This document shows positions 1-10,530 of a stretch of DNA of 64,000 nucleotides, one piece after another. Position 1 is the first letter of the stretch. Each line of letters opens with the position of its first letter. The stretch covers positions 90,706,822 to 90,770,821 of the forward strand of contig NC_037668.1 in the NCBI RefSeq assembly GCF_003255815.1. Direction: 5' to 3'. The DNA comes from Theropithecus gelada. Lineage: Eukaryota > Chordata > Mammalia > Primates > Cercopithecidae. Made by a program: the position numbers and the translations under genes. A model generated the notes under the pieces. The model did no database searches and was not told the DNA's origin. It saw nothing but the letters and a program-made list of their open reading frames with translations.

Positions 1-924
1 TAATAAAAGAAGCAGGACATTTAGAACATCAGCAATCGACTGGATGGAGGGGGAAGGGAAGTAAAGGCCTATTTGGTCCAGAAACTGGATAAGCCATAAA
101 ATAAAAACTTAATTTTCCATCATGTACAATTTTTAAAATTTAAAATTTAAATACTTTACAACCTTCTGCCAAACTCCACTGCGCCCCCTGAAGTGTGTGA
201 AAGGCAACAACAGCTCACGTAGCCCCTTGTGTGGTAGCTGCCATTCTGATTTAAAAAGAGAGGTGTGGCCAGTGTTCAGAGCAATTAAAAGCGGTCAAAA
301 ATAGCAGACAGGCTTGTGGTTGGTGCACAGTGATTTGAGAATTCAGCGTTGGTATTTCTATCATAGCACAAGTCTGTGGGTTGCTAAGTAGATTGCCCTG
401 GTGGCACCCTATGTATTGCAACCGCAACTATCAGGCTCAGTCACGAGTGAGCAAGATCCAGATGTATGAGAATCTGGGTGGTCCTAAGAGACTCCCCGGT
501 ATAGATCCACAGCCACATTGCAGCAGCTGGATGGGTAAAGCTGATGCTTTGGAACAGAGATTTCATGGTCCTGAGTCAGTGAAACTGTGTGTTCTAAGTG
601 TTTTCTGCTTCATAGATTGATGAAAACGTCACAACCAATGTTCTCATTTTTTAAAAGGCAAAAAAATTTTTTTCTATTTAAAATTTTAATTTAAGCAACA
701 CCATAAAAATAATATTTAACTTTAGGTTGTTTTAGTCCTTAGCCTATATATTTCAAATATAGGAATTAAAATTGAATTAGTAATTTTTGTTATTTAAGAA
801 AAAAACTATAATTGAATATTAAGGGTTTTTAATTTTTTTTTCATATTTTCCCACTTCCAAATTCCAACCTTTACTCCATAAGTGCAAAGAGAGGGGATGG
901 GACACAGTAAAGAATAACAGGTGC
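1..924. other. Single-copy, AT-rich intergenic or intronic stretch
   Basis: No transposon that I can name is visible here. The middle (about 640-840) is strongly AT-rich with short homopolymers. An open frame at 381-620 has no recognisable domain and I do not call it a gene. A CTCF-like core lies at 181-194 (listed separately). Confidence 0.6.
181..194 (-). promoter_or_regulatory. CTCF-like motif (minus strand)
   Basis: Read on the minus strand, the site matches 11 of 14 positions of the common CTCF core pattern CCASYAGRKGGCRS, and the central AGGGGGCGC part matches fully. Sequence match only; occupancy is not shown. Confidence 0.3.
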
Positions 925-1065
925 TGTTTATTGAGCACTTACTATGCGTGAGGCACTGCGCTAAGTGCTTGGCCTGCCTAAGTTAGTCATTTCATCCTCA
1001 CACCCTTACTGAAGGTGGTTACTGAGGAGAAAACTGAAGCTAGGAAGAGGTAAAGCCGAGGTCTG
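925..1065 (-). mobile_element. MIR SINE fragment
   Basis: The order 'tattgagcacttactatg', 'gaggcactgcgctaag', 'tcatttcatcctcac' and 'gaggagaaaactgaag' is the reverse complement of the conserved MIR body. Old and diverged, with no visible target-site duplication. Confidence 0.75.
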
Positions 1066-1401
1066 AAAATACCATCTAATTCCAAAAACCTAGAATGGCC
1101 TCCTTGTTTGAGAATAGCAGTAAGTAAGAATTTATCAAAAGCATAGAAATTTTGCTTCTTTTTGGCAAAATTATTTATGAGAGAAAAAGGAAAGGGGAAA
1201 AATTTAAACAATGGATGATCATGTTCTTTTCTGTCACTCTTTCAAAGTAGACTTTATCGTTTAGAACAGTTCTAGATTTACAGGAAAATCAAGAAAGCAA
1301 AGTTTTCTTTTCCTTTTGCTATGATGTTGAAGGTTCTGAATTTGTAGACTTTTTATGTAGGGGCTTAAAAAGTGAAGATTTTTCAAGTAAAATTGTATTA
1401 T

Positions 1402-1405
<4 letters not shown>

Positions 1406-1438
<33 letters not shown>

Positions 1439-1534
1439 GGGGGNNNNNNNNNNNNNNNNNNNNNNNNNNNNNNNNNNNNNNNNNNNNNNNNNNNNNNNNN
1501 NNNNNNNNNNNNNNNNNNNNNNNNNNNNNNNTTT

Positions 1535-1569
<35 letters not shown>

Positions 1570-1849
1570 AGACGGAGTCTCACTGTGTCTCCCAGGCTGG
1601 AGTGCAGTGGCGCGATCTCGGCTCACTGCAAGCTCCGCCCCCCGGGTTCACGCCATTCTCCCGCCTCAGCCTCCCAAGAAGCTGGGACTACAGGCGCCCG
1701 CTACCGCGCCCGGCTAGTTTTTTGTATTTTTAGTAGAGACGGGGTTTCACCATGTTAGCCAGGATAGTCTCGATCTCCTGACCTTGTGATCCACCCGCCT
1801 CGGCCTCCCAAAGTGCTGGGATTACAGGCTTGAGCCACCGCGCCCGGCC
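1406..1849 (-). mobile_element. Young AluY (Old World monkey type), full length, with gap in tail
   Basis: A complete Alu body runs from about 1569 to 1849, ending in the reverse complement of the ggccgggcgcggtggctcaa 5' end. The body is close to the AluY consensus, with CpG sites largely intact and the 'aagcctg' head typical of cercopithecid AluY. It is flanked by a perfect 17-bp target-site duplication, aaaattgtattattctt, at 1389-1405 and 1850-1866. The low divergence and perfect duplication indicate a recent insertion. Confidence 0.96.
1444..1531. other. Assembly gap (88 N) inside an Alu poly(T) tract
   Basis: A run of 88 N lies between two poly(T) blocks of one Alu tail. The six G immediately before it (1438-1443) are out of place in a retrotransposon tail and look like low-quality sequencing output. 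The true tail length here is unknown. Confidence 0.97.
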
Positions 1850-2039
1850 AAAATTGTATTATTCTTATGGTCAATTTCATAACTAAGCAGGGACATTTTG
1901 TTGATAACTGGCATCCTAATTTGGGGGAGAGGGTGTAGTTTAAAGCTTTTTCTACTGCTATTGATTTTTCTTGTCAAGCTTTCCATTTCTGCCCTCTTTC
2001 TGATGATGTCCAGCAACCAAGAGTCAGGGATGACCAAGG

Positions 2040-2225
2040 GTGGAGATACCTTGGGATTTAGAGTCGTAAGCCTTGGGTTTAAACCCCAGTTCTGCCACTT
2101 AACTAACTGGGCAAGTTAACTTCTTTGTGAATCTCAGTCTCCTCCTCTGAAATGGGAATAATGAGAATCAACTGAGTTAGAAAAGATTCCATTGTAAGCT
2201 GTAAAGGGCTAACCAAATGTTAGTT
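2040..2225 (+). mobile_element. MIR SINE fragment
   Basis: The sense MIR order is visible: 'ttctgccacttaactaactg', 'gggcaagttaacttc', 'tgaaatgggaataatgagaa' and an 'agggctaaccaaatgttag' end. Ancient mammalian SINE, diverged. Confidence 0.8.
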
Positions 2226-2349
2226 CTGATGGTGACTGCTCTTTACACTTGAGATGTGAATCGAGGCTAATATAACTTATTTTATAAACCACAGTGTCTT
2301 ATTCCAATAAGCTGTGTCTCTAGAGAATAAGCTAATGAAATTCAGTAAG

Positions 2350-2560
2350 GTCATGGGTGGAATTTTGGTTTTGGAATCCAGTAGACCAGACTTTGAATCT
2401 TGGTCCTCCCACTTAGCAGTTACGTAACTTTGAATTTTGTCTGTGCCTTCTCTGGTTCTTTGATTCCTTAGAACTAAAATGAGATAACAGCACCTAACTT
2501 ACAGAGTTGTTTTGAGGATTAGATTAGATGTACGTTAATACAGTGCCATCCACAGAATAA
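2350..2560 (+). mobile_element. MIR SINE fragment
   Basis: A second sense MIR just downstream of the first: 'ggaatccagtagaccagac', 'cttagcagttacgtaac', 'aaaatgagataacagcacc', 'gttgttttgaggattag' and 'cagtgccatccacagaat'. Confidence 0.8.
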
Positions 2561-2959
2561 CCCCCCAGGCTTATTGTAATTTCTTCTGCAGCTTCAGACC
2601 CTCCCTGGGTTCCCTCCTGGGAATGCCCTTCACCTCCCAAAGCTCTTCTTTTTAAATATTCTTAACAGGGGCAAGTCCTTATGCTCTGAGGCCTTCACTT
2701 TGGAAAATGGAAGCTAAGTAGGATAAATAAAATGGGTGATTAAGCTAAGCAATATTGTTTTGGGTTGCCATGAAAGCATGTTGATGGCTTTGTGCAATGG
2801 TTACTTTCTTTGTGACTTCTTGCTTGAAACTCACTCCCAAAGAGGAGATTAGATCTGGTTTGGATGATGATCTTTTGATTCTTGGAAAGCATGACTTAAA
2901 AAGAAAATTCTAAAAAGCTATGGGGTTTTATTTTTTGGCATTGTATTTTCAGAGTGCCT

Positions 2960-3210
2960 TATAAATTGAGTCTAGGGACCTCTTCTCCTTGTATGAAACA
3001 CTCCCTCCCTGCTCCCCAACCCATACTCTGCTGAGATAATTCCAACTCATATTTCAGGTTTCAGTTTAAGCATCGCTTCCTCAGGCAGGACATGTAACAG
3101 ACAGGTGAACCTCACTTTGATCCCTGTACTTCTTTTGTAACATTTATTGCCTTATAATCACTTATTAAATATATGCTTCCACAGCAAACTCTAAAGCCCC
3201 ATAACATGAA
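2960..3210 (+). mobile_element. L2 LINE 3' end fragment
   Basis: The L2 3' motifs appear in order: 'tttcaggtttcagtttaagc', 'catcgcttcctcaggcagg' and 'cttataatcacttattaaat', then a final degenerate part. Old, 5'-truncated. Confidence 0.65.
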
Positions 3211-4490
3211 CAATTCCAAATAATTGAATCCTCAGAAACTTGTCTGTGCCTCATATGGGCAAGATATCCTCAGGACAAAAGAACTGCGGAAAGAATCTTA
3301 AACTATTTACAGTAATCCTGTTGGTGGTTATGAGATTATGAGATTGTTGTGTATATGTGGGGGAAATAAAATGAATTAGTAATTACGAATTATTATAATT
3401 CTATCATTTTTGGAGTTTTTGAAAAGTGGGGCTGTCAGTGTGGGAGAAAGGAATAAAACTTTCATAGTTTAAATTAAAGTGTCAATGGGAAATCATAATT
3501 AATTTTATTTTTGGAATTTCAACTCTATCCAGTGAAAAGTCCTAGAAACAATGACCAACACAGAAACACTGAGCACCCCTAGTACTAGACTGTGGTGCTG
3601 AAGTACCATCGCTCACTAAAAGGAACCAAGGCTCCTTAGAGAAATAGGTGATTCCAAGTTAGGGACAAGGAATGTTCAATGTGTGCTTGTCAGAACTTCT
3701 ATTAGGTGGCAAGGAGGTGATCAGAACCTATTGGGATTTGGTGAAAAGGACTCAGGAGCCAATTTGAAGAGGCTCCTGGCTAAAGATGGGACAATTTAAG
3801 CATCCATAAAGGTAATAACTGTAATTGATTTAAACCTATCAGATATAATTAAAAATCGTAAATTCACAATGATAGCAAAAAAGAAAAAGAAAGAGAGAGT
3901 AAAGGGAAGGGGGAAAGAGGAAGGAGCGGCAAAAAGGAAGAGAGGGAGAAAGCAAGTAGTGGGTCACCATGAAAAGATGCCATTGGACCAATATGCTGTC
4001 TGAAAACTGAAAATAAAGGGAAAGAATGAAGCATTTGGCTTGCCTTTTCTATGTGAATTATACAATTGGATAACCAAATTGAAGACGAAGGAAAGTTTCT
4101 TTTTGTAAACATATTCCAGCTAATAAAGACAGAAAGATAGAAAGAGAATATCAACATTTTGCAACCTCTAATGAATGAATGAATTGAGGCATTAATTAAG
4201 CTACTAACATCACAAAAGAGAGACACTGGTATTATGTCTCCTGACGAAAGGACACACTTTGCCGAAAAGAAAAAAGAAAAATCAAACTGGAAAATATAAA
4301 GCAAATCCCTGTCTAGGCCTCACCTCGAAGGAGAGCCTTTTCTTGCCACTCCAGGTGTAATCAAATACTACCTCCTCTATTCTGCTTTTACGTCTTATCC
4401 ATACATTCACTTATTTTGCAGACATTCATCCATTTGATTATTGCATCATTTTCTCATGTCTGTTCTTGTCCTCCTACGTTCTATGATAAT
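3211..4490. other. Single-copy sequence with a purine-rich tract
   Basis: I see no nameable transposon. A G/A-only-like tract spans about 3876-3958 (aaagaaagagagag, gggaagggggaaagagg and similar), which makes the long minus-strand open frame here a low-complexity artefact. The rest is ordinary AT-rich sequence. Confidence 0.55.
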
Positions 4491-4494
4491 ATCC

Positions 4495-5065
4495 ACTCAG
4501 CAACTAAATGATCATTTTCAAATGTAAGTTGGAGCCTGTTGCTCCTCTGATTACAACCTGCCAGTGGCTTCTCATTAACTCTTGAGTCAAATCAAAGGTC
4601 TTTACTGTGACCACCAGATCTACAGATTCTGGTCCAAATTATTCACCTTCTACTCTCTCCCTAGTCACTTTGCTTAGCCACACAGATCTGTCAACACAGG
4701 GAGCACACTCCCATCTCAGCACCCTTGCATGGAATACTGCTCCTGCAATATCTGCACGGCTTGCTCCCTTAACTACCTCAAAGTCTCTTTATAGCCTCTG
4801 ACTGCAGAGGCTTTTGTTGTCTACCCTATATCGAAAGCAACCTTGGCTTTATTTCCTTTAACCAGTTAGGTTTTTTTTGGAGTACTTCTCATCATGACTG
4901 TGTCTTATATTCATTTGTTTATTATCTCTCCCCCGTTAGATGGGAAGCTCTAGAGGCAGAGACTTTGTTTATTTCATTCATTTCTGTATCTCTGGTGCCT
5001 AGAACGGTATCTTGTATATAGTATGTGCTCAAAAAATACTTGTGGAATGAATGAATGGGTGCATT
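4495..5065 (+). mobile_element. L2 LINE, ORF2 end plus 3' UTR
   Basis: The stretch follows L2 from 'gttgctcctctgattacaac' and 'ccagtggcttctcattaac' through 'gatgggaagctctagaggca', 'gactttgtttatttc' and 'gtgctcaaaaaatacttg' to an 'aatgaatgaatg' tail. The reading frame is broken throughout; this is an ancient 5'-truncated copy. Confidence 0.8.
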
Positions 5066-5140
5066 CATGAGTTGCTGTGTCATAGTATATTGCATTAAAC
5101 ATTGAGTTTCCCATAAAAGTTTGTTGAGGGCGAGGAGCAT

Positions 5141-5730
5141 TTTTTTTTAACTTTTAAGTTCAGGGGTACATGTGCAGGTTTGTTACATAGGTAAACTTGT
5201 GTCATGAAGGTTTCTTGTACAGACTATTTTCATCACCCAGGTATTAAGCCTAGTACCCGTTAGTTAGTTATTTTTCATGATCCCCTCTCTCTGCCCCCAC
5301 CTTCCACCCTCCAATAGGCCCCAGTGTGTGTTGTTCCCCTATATGTGTCCATGAGTTCTCATCCTTTAGCTCCCACTTATAAGTGAGAACATGTGGTATT
5401 TGGTTCTCTGTTCCTGGGTCAGTTTGCTAATGATAGTGGCCTCCAGCTCCATCCATGTTCCCACAAAGGAAATGGTCTTGTTCTTTTTTATGGCTGCATA
5501 GTATTCCATGGTGTCTATGTACCCCATTTTTTGTTTATCCGGTTTTCCATTGATGGGCATTCAGGTTGAATCCCTGTCTTTGCTCTTGTGAATACTGCTG
5601 CAATGAGCATACATGTGCATGTGTTTTTATAATAGAATGATTTCTTTTCCTCCGGGTATATACCCAGGACTGGAATTGCTGGGTTGAATGGTAGTTTTGT
5701 CTTTAGGTCTTTGAGGAATTGCCACACTGA
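5141..5730 (-). mobile_element. Primate L1 3' end (5'-truncated), inserted in an L2
   Basis: The left edge is the reverse complement of an L1 3' UTR (ttaagttcaggggtacatg). The right part encodes the C-terminal end of ORF2 on the minus strand (MEYYAAIKKNKT, FVGTWMELEA). An 8-bp repeat, aggagcat, flanks it at 5133-5140 and 5731-5738. L2-like 3' sequence continues on both sides, so the L1 landed inside an older L2. Confidence 0.9.
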
Positions 5731-5740
5731 AGGAGCATGT

Positions 5741-5835
5741 TTTATTTAGCTTTTCACTGCAGCATCTTACATGATGACTGCCACTTGGTAGGTCCTCAAT
5801 AAATGCTTTTTGTACTATTAAACACTTTTGTCTAA
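5741..5835 (+). mobile_element. L2 3' end, right half of an L1-interrupted copy
   Basis: The text 'cagcatcttacatgatgact' followed by 'ggtaggtcctcaataaatgc' is an L2-type 3' end. Its left half is about 5100-5132, on the other side of the L1. Confidence 0.6.
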
Positions 5836-6430
5836 TGATTTTTATACCTCTAGCTATATCTCTAAAATATTAGGAGATTTGTATTGTGTATGTGCTGGCA
5901 TGTTAGAGGTCTCCTTGGATTCCTAAGTTGTATTTCTGTGAGGAAAAAGTATTGAAATAAAAGTCCCATAAGAAATAAAATCATCCCATCATGAAAAAAA
6001 TGTGAGTTCTAAAGACCAATAAAGGCCCAGAAATAAAGCATGTCAGTAATTGGTCAGACATGAGTGGAGGATACCGTGTGAATGTTGGAACCTCTCATAA
6101 TCGCACCTCCTATAGATGTTGATATGAAGATCTCTGAGAAAGTGTCCACAGGATGTGGATGAGGGCAAATAAAGGATCTGCGGTCACACTCTCTGGGAAC
6201 CACTAGGTGGTGCTGTCAAAGACAGTGATTTTCATTTGTGGATGTGGGAGGCAGAAAATACCTTGCTTTTAAAGTGTATTACTTCTATTTTTTATTACAA
6301 TAATGTTGCATAGTTATTGTAGAACATTTAGTAAGTACAAATAAGCAAGATGAAGAAACATTCACCCAGAATGTTTCCAGAAAGTTCTGTGGAGTCAATA
6401 GCAGTACTCCAGTAACAGATAACAACAATA
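5836..6430. other. Mostly single-copy sequence
   Basis: No nameable element apart from an A/T-rich LINE-like patch near 6280-6370 that I could not classify. It contains a CTCF-like motif at 6200-6213. Confidence 0.5.
6200..6213 (+). promoter_or_regulatory. CTCF-like motif (plus strand)
   Basis: CCACTAGGTGGTGC matches 13 of 14 positions of CCASYAGRKGGCRS; the single mismatch is T for C at position 12. Sequence match only. Confidence 0.4.
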
Positions 6431-6720
6431 ATAATGACTTACATTTTAAGTGCTTACTGCATCAGATACCATACCAATGCTTTCTACTTACCAGCCACCC
6501 AGTCTTTTTAGGACATTTCTCTCTGTACAGTCATAAATGAGACAAAGGTATAGTTATATAGTTGTATATATTGATAGGTATATCATATTGGTTTTTATTT
6601 GATAGCCCAGCATATAGTAGATGATCAACAAATCTTAGTTGAATAAATTATGGAGAATTTAATTACATAATTCATGAAAAGCATCTACCCCATATAGTAG
6701 ATGCTTCCTTCAATAAATAG
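6430..6720. mobile_element. MIR/L2 3'-end fragments
   Basis: About 6435-6500 reads as minus-strand MIR ('taagtgcttactgcatcag'). About 6600-6650 reads as a sense L2/MIR end ('cccagcatatagtagatgat', 'gttgaataaatt'). Short and diverged, so family and edges are tentative. Confidence 0.5.
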
Positions 6721-7040
6721 TAGCTATGTATTGCTACGTGATTAACATTAATGAGTTTACAAAACAACCTGAAAATGTTTTCTGTTGCTGTTGCCCAAAA
6801 AGAGCTAAGCTTAACTGGTTGAGTGACCCAGTAACAATAAGAAGTCTAAATTCAGCTTCTCAATGGACATTTTTGCCGCTTTATCCTCCTGCACTTGGTC
6901 TCTAGGTTGCTTTGGGCTCAAGCAGTTGTGTCCCAGACTGGCAGAGGTCTGAAAAGTGAAACCAGCATTGAATCCCAGAGTTTCCTAGTGACTCTGCTAT
7001 CCAGGGTCACACTGTTAGTGGGGCTTATAGAAACAAAAGT

Positions 7041-7350
7041 GGGTCTGGGTTCTCTGGCTCATGCCTGTAATCCCAGCACTTTGGGAGGCTGAGACAGGTG
7101 AATCACTTGAGCCCAGGGGTTTGAGATTAGCCTGGGCAGCATGTCAAAACTTATCTCTACAAAAAATACAAAAATGAGCCAGATGTGGTGGTGGACCTGT
7201 CGTCCCAGTTACCTGGAGTCTGAGGTGGGAGGATCACCTAAGCTGGGGGAGGTAGAGGCCGCAGTGAGCCCGGATGGTGGCACTGCACTCCAGCCTGGAC
7301 CCTGTCTCAAAAAAAATAAATAAATAAACAAAACAAAACAAAACAAAAAA
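7041..7350 (+). mobile_element. AluJ-type Alu
   Basis: Both Alu arms and the mid A-rich linker are present, from 'ctggctcatgcctgtaatcc' to 'actccagcctggaccctgtc', ending in a degraded A-rich tail (aaataaataaacaaaac repeats). Many substitutions against the consensus indicate an old subfamily. The sense frame at 7141-7323 is Alu sequence, not a gene. Confidence 0.95.
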
Positions 7351-7504
7351 CAGAAAGAAAGAAAACTGGGCGCTGGGGCTGGTTCAGGGCAGCTGTGCCT
7401 AACTGAATTTCTTGGGATTGCTAAATGATTAGCAGATTGTATTTTCCTTTTGCCTGTATCTCCATTTCTCTTTCTCAACCACTTCAGTTTCTATGTCATC
7501 TGAG

Positions 7505-7660
7505 CCCTCTCTAAATTTAACTTAATAAATACTTTTGAGTAACTGTGAGCAAGGTACTGTGTTAAGTGTTAGGTGTGTGGTGAGAGAAAGGATAGAGAGA
7601 TAATGATGTCTCTGCCTTTAGAAGCTTTCAGACTAGTAGGGAGGATAAGGGAAGTACCTA
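7505..7660 (-). mobile_element. L2 3' region fragment
   Basis: Reads as reversed L2 3' end: 'agcaaggtactgtgttaagt' followed by 'gtctctgcctttagaagctt' and 'cagactagtagggaggat'. Confidence 0.6.
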
Positions 7661-7744
7661 TCTCCAAGATGAGTAACCACTTCCACGTCTTCTGACTTCC
7701 AATCAGTAAAATAGAGAGTCTTTCAATGTGTGAGAAGGGGGCAT

Positions 7745-7895
7745 CTGCATCAATTTCTCCTGGAGTGTTTGTTAGCATCTCAGATCTGCTGGATCAGAAT
7801 TTCTGGGTGGGAGAGGCAGAAGTCTTTGGAATCTGTGTACAATAAGCATCACAGGTGCTTTTTACACTCACCGAAGTTTGCAAACTACTGCTGTC
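7745..7895. mobile_element. MER5-type hAT-Charlie DNA transposon
   Basis: The stretch includes 'gatctgctggatcagaattt', 'ctgggtgggagaggca' and 'gtttgcaaactactg', the inner and terminal parts of a MER5A/B-like non-autonomous element. Terminal repeats are diverged, so the strand is not assigned. Confidence 0.6.
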
Positions 7896-7984
7896 GCTTC
7901 CCAAGGTGATTGCAGACAATAATGGAGATTGAAAGGAAGAAAGAGTATGTGTTTAACATGCTTCTACATGAAACTCCACTAATC

Positions 7985-8195
7985 ACCTTACATCTTTTGA
8001 CTCCTCTTAGGTGTACCAAGAGAAACTATTATCATCATCATTTCCCTGTTTTAAAGATGAGGAAATTGAGGTACAGAAAGGTTAAGTAACTTGCCCAAGA
8101 TCACACATAGAAAGTGGCAGAGGCAAGATTTGAATCCATGTGGTCTGATTCCAAAGTCTATGCTTTTAACCACTGTGCTTACTGCTTCTCATAGA
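7985..8195 (-). mobile_element. MIR SINE
   Basis: A well-preserved reversed MIR: 'gatgaggaaattgaggtac', 'aggttaagtaacttgcccaa', 'gatcacacatagaaagtggc' and 'cttttaaccactgtgctta'. This is the clearest MIR of the first 10 kb. Confidence 0.9.
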
Positions 8196-8397
8196 TGGTG
8201 GCTTTCAGAAAAGACTAAGAAAGACTTGGAAAGGTGCAGAATTCCCAAGTGAAGAACATGGGCAAAATGATTGATTTTGAAATGTAATAACCATAAAGAA
8301 CTATTGGTTCTCATTCATCTCTTTGCAATAGATTATATGATATTGTTTTTATTCTTCCAAAGTCACATGGGTAGTTTTTAAGAAGAGCATAACAGCA

Positions 8398-8580
8398 GTC
8401 TACTGAACACCTTCTCTGTATAATGCTGTTGAAAGGCATTATCTAATCCTTGTGACAACTCTCATGTAATATTCGATTCAATGTAGAGATACAGAAAGTA
8501 TTCTCAGAGAGTGCAAGTGATTTTTTTCCAAGTATATACAACTATTAAATGGTAGAATGAGGTCTGTTTTTACACAACAT
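8398..8580 (-). mobile_element. MIR SINE fragment
   Basis: Reversed MIR order: 'ctactgaacaccttctctgt', 'ggcattatctaatccttgtg' and 'caactattaaatggtagaat'. Diverged. Confidence 0.65.
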
Positions 8581-8589
8581 CTATTGCAG

Positions 8590-8787
8590 CAATGATGTGT
8601 TCAGCTATAAGTAACAGATATCTCAATGAGAAATTACTTGAACAATACAGAAAGATGTTCTTATATATATCTCACATGTCAGCAAGTCCTGAGTCAGGAT
8701 GGGTTTCAGAGTTGGTTAATTCAGAGGCTAAGTTGTGTCATCAGGGTCTTAATGTCTACTCCATCTTGGCATTTGCCCAAGTTTGAG
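8590..8787. mobile_element. Left part of an unnamed old interspersed repeat
   Basis: It resembles the 'agctataagtaacag...' head shared with copies near 41108, 43785 and 49920. The sequence from 9225 to about 9470 (transposon-like text with 'gatggcttcttc' and 'gattggccagaatactc') may be its right half, split by the first MLT1 LTR. I cannot name the family. Confidence 0.35.
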
Positions 8788-8789
8788 CA

Positions 8790-9224
8790 ATTTACGGGTT
8801 GAATTGTGTCCCCGCAGTGAGAAACGTTGAGTCCTAACCCCCCAGTACCTTAGAATGTGACCTTATTTGGAAATAGGATCTTTATAGAGGTAATGAGGTT
8901 AAAATTAGGTCTTTAGGGTGAGCCCTAATATAATATGACTGGTGTTCTTATAAAAAGGGGAAACTTAGACACAGAGACAGAAAAATAGAGGGGAAATGAT
9001 ATGAATACACACAGTGAGAAGATGGCCATGTGACTGGAGTGATGCATTTTCTAAGCCGAGGAACCCAGATGCTAAAAGAGCAAGGAAAGACTCTTCTCTA
9101 GAGCCATCAGAGTGGAAGACTTAGCTGACACCTTGATTTCAGACTTCTGGCTTCCAGAACTGTGAGATTCTGTTGTTTTAAGTCTCTCCGTTATTTTGTT
9201 ATGGCAGCCCTAGGAAACTAACAC
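8790..9224 (+). mobile_element. MLT1-like LTR (ERVL-MaLR), copy 1
   Basis: The typical LTR order is visible: 'gggttgaattgtgtccccgc', 'gtgaccttatttggaaatag', 'tgactggtgttcttataaaa', 'gccatgtgactggagtgatg', 'cagaactgtgagattctg' and 'tatggcagccctaggaaact'. No internal coding region accompanies it, so it is a solo or fragmented LTR. Confidence 0.8.
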
Positions 9225-9471
9225 TGTTGTGTTCTGCCGTCGTTGGTGTTGGTTTCATCCTATGCTGGTGGTAGGATGGCTTCTTCACTTTCAGAGGTCA
9301 CATCCAGATATCAAAATGTCCACCTTCTTTGATTGGCCAGAATACTCTTCTCTGTAGGGGCCCCAGCCAACTTCCTCTCCTACTTCACTGGTCAGAGTCC
9401 CATGCCTTTCCTCAAACTCAGAAATGGCAAAGGGAATAGGGTTGCCTATGACCAGTCAAACCCACCGGGTG

Positions 9472-9852
9472 AGGACTGGACTGTCTTCCCCCAGTCTGTA
9501 TGTTGCAGCCTTGCCCCTCAATATGATTGTGTTTAGAGATAGGACTTTAAAGAGTAATTGAGGTTAAATGAGATCATAAGGGTGGATGGAGTTCTAATCC
9601 AAAAGATTGGTGACCTTGTGAGAATAGAAATCTCTCTATTTCTCTCCTCTCTCTTTGTGTGCATGAACTGAGAAAAGGCCATGTGAGCACACAGCCATCT
9701 GCAAGCCAGAAAGAGAGCCCTTACCAGAAACTGACCCTGCCAGCCCCTTGTTCTTGGACTTTCAGTCTCTAGAACTGTAAGAAAATAAATTCTGCTTGTT
9801 TAAACCACTCGATCTATGATATTTGTTATGGCAGCCTAAGCTCACTAATGCA
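9472..9852 (+). mobile_element. MLT1-like LTR (ERVL-MaLR), copy 2
   Basis: A second LTR in the same orientation, about 250 bp after the first: 'gtttagagataggactttaa', 'gaggttaaatgagatcataa', 'gaaaaggccatgtgagcaca', 'ctagaactgtaagaaaataa' and 'tatggcagcctaagctcac'. It differs markedly from copy 1, so the two are probably independent insertions and not one provirus. Confidence 0.8.
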
Positions 9853-10035
9853 CCACTCTTATAAACGAAGGGGTCATCGTCCCCTGAGATGCATGGCTGT
9901 GTATAAAAATAGGTTCTTGAACAAAATCAAGTTATGCCAGGAAAGAAGATGATGGGGAGAAGGAATGCTGGGTAGGCCACCAACAGTTTCCACTATATTC
10001 TAAATTTTGTTCATCATGCCATAGCTTTTGTTTTC

Positions 10036-10235
10036 TTTTGTTTTCTTTTTTCCTTTTCTTTTCTCTCCTCTCCTCTCCTCTCCTCTCCTCTCCTCTCCTC
10101 TCCTCTCCTCTCCTCCCCTCTCCTCTCCTCTCCTCCCCTCCCCTCCCCTCCCCTCCTCTCCTCTCCTCTCCTCTCCTCTCCCCTCCCCTCCCCTCCTCTC
10201 CTCTCGTCTCCTCTTTCCGATTCTTTTCTTTTTTT
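10036..10235 (+). repeat. Homopyrimidine (TCTCC)n microsatellite
   Basis: About 150 bp (10062-10208) consist almost wholly of tctcc and cccctc units on the plus strand, flanked by TTTTC-rich sequence. It lies between an Alu body and the left copy of that Alu's target-site duplication, so it grew from the poly(A) tail. The overlapping proline/serine or arginine/glutamate open frames on either strand are products of the repeat. Confidence 0.97.
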
Positions 10236-10515
10236 GAGACAGTCTCACTGTGTCCCCCCGGCTAGAGTACAGTGGCATGATCTCAGCCCACTGCAACTTC
10301 TGCCTCCCAGGTTCAAGAAATTCTCATGCCTCAGCCTCCTGAGTAGCTGGGATTATGGCATGTGACAGCACGCCTGGCTAATTTTTTGTATTTTTAGTAG
10401 AGATGGGGTTTTGCCATGTTAGCCAGGCTGGTCTTGAACTCCTGGCCTCAAGTGATCTGCCTGCCTCGGCCTCCCAAGGTGCTGGGATTACAGGCATGAG
10501 CCACCGTACCGGGCT
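10236..10515 (-). mobile_element. Alu (old AluS or AluJ)
   Basis: A full-length reversed Alu body with an expanded pyrimidine tail on its left. An imperfect duplication of about 14-15 bp (atagcttttgttttc at 10021-10035; atagctatgttttc from 10517) flanks the whole unit, tail included. Confidence 0.95.
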
Positions 10516-10530
10516 GATAGCTATGTTTTC

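Noticed and set aside
381..620. 79-codon frame with non-repetitive text
   Set aside because: No domain or family recognised and no exon context.
8790..9852. Possible provirus with two LTRs in the same orientation
   Set aside because: The two MLT1-like LTRs differ too much to be a pair from one insertion, and the 250 bp between them shows no viral coding sequence.
10000..10296. Arg/Glu-rich minus frame and Ser/Pro/Leu-rich plus frames
   Set aside because: They are translations of the (TCTCC)n microsatellite.
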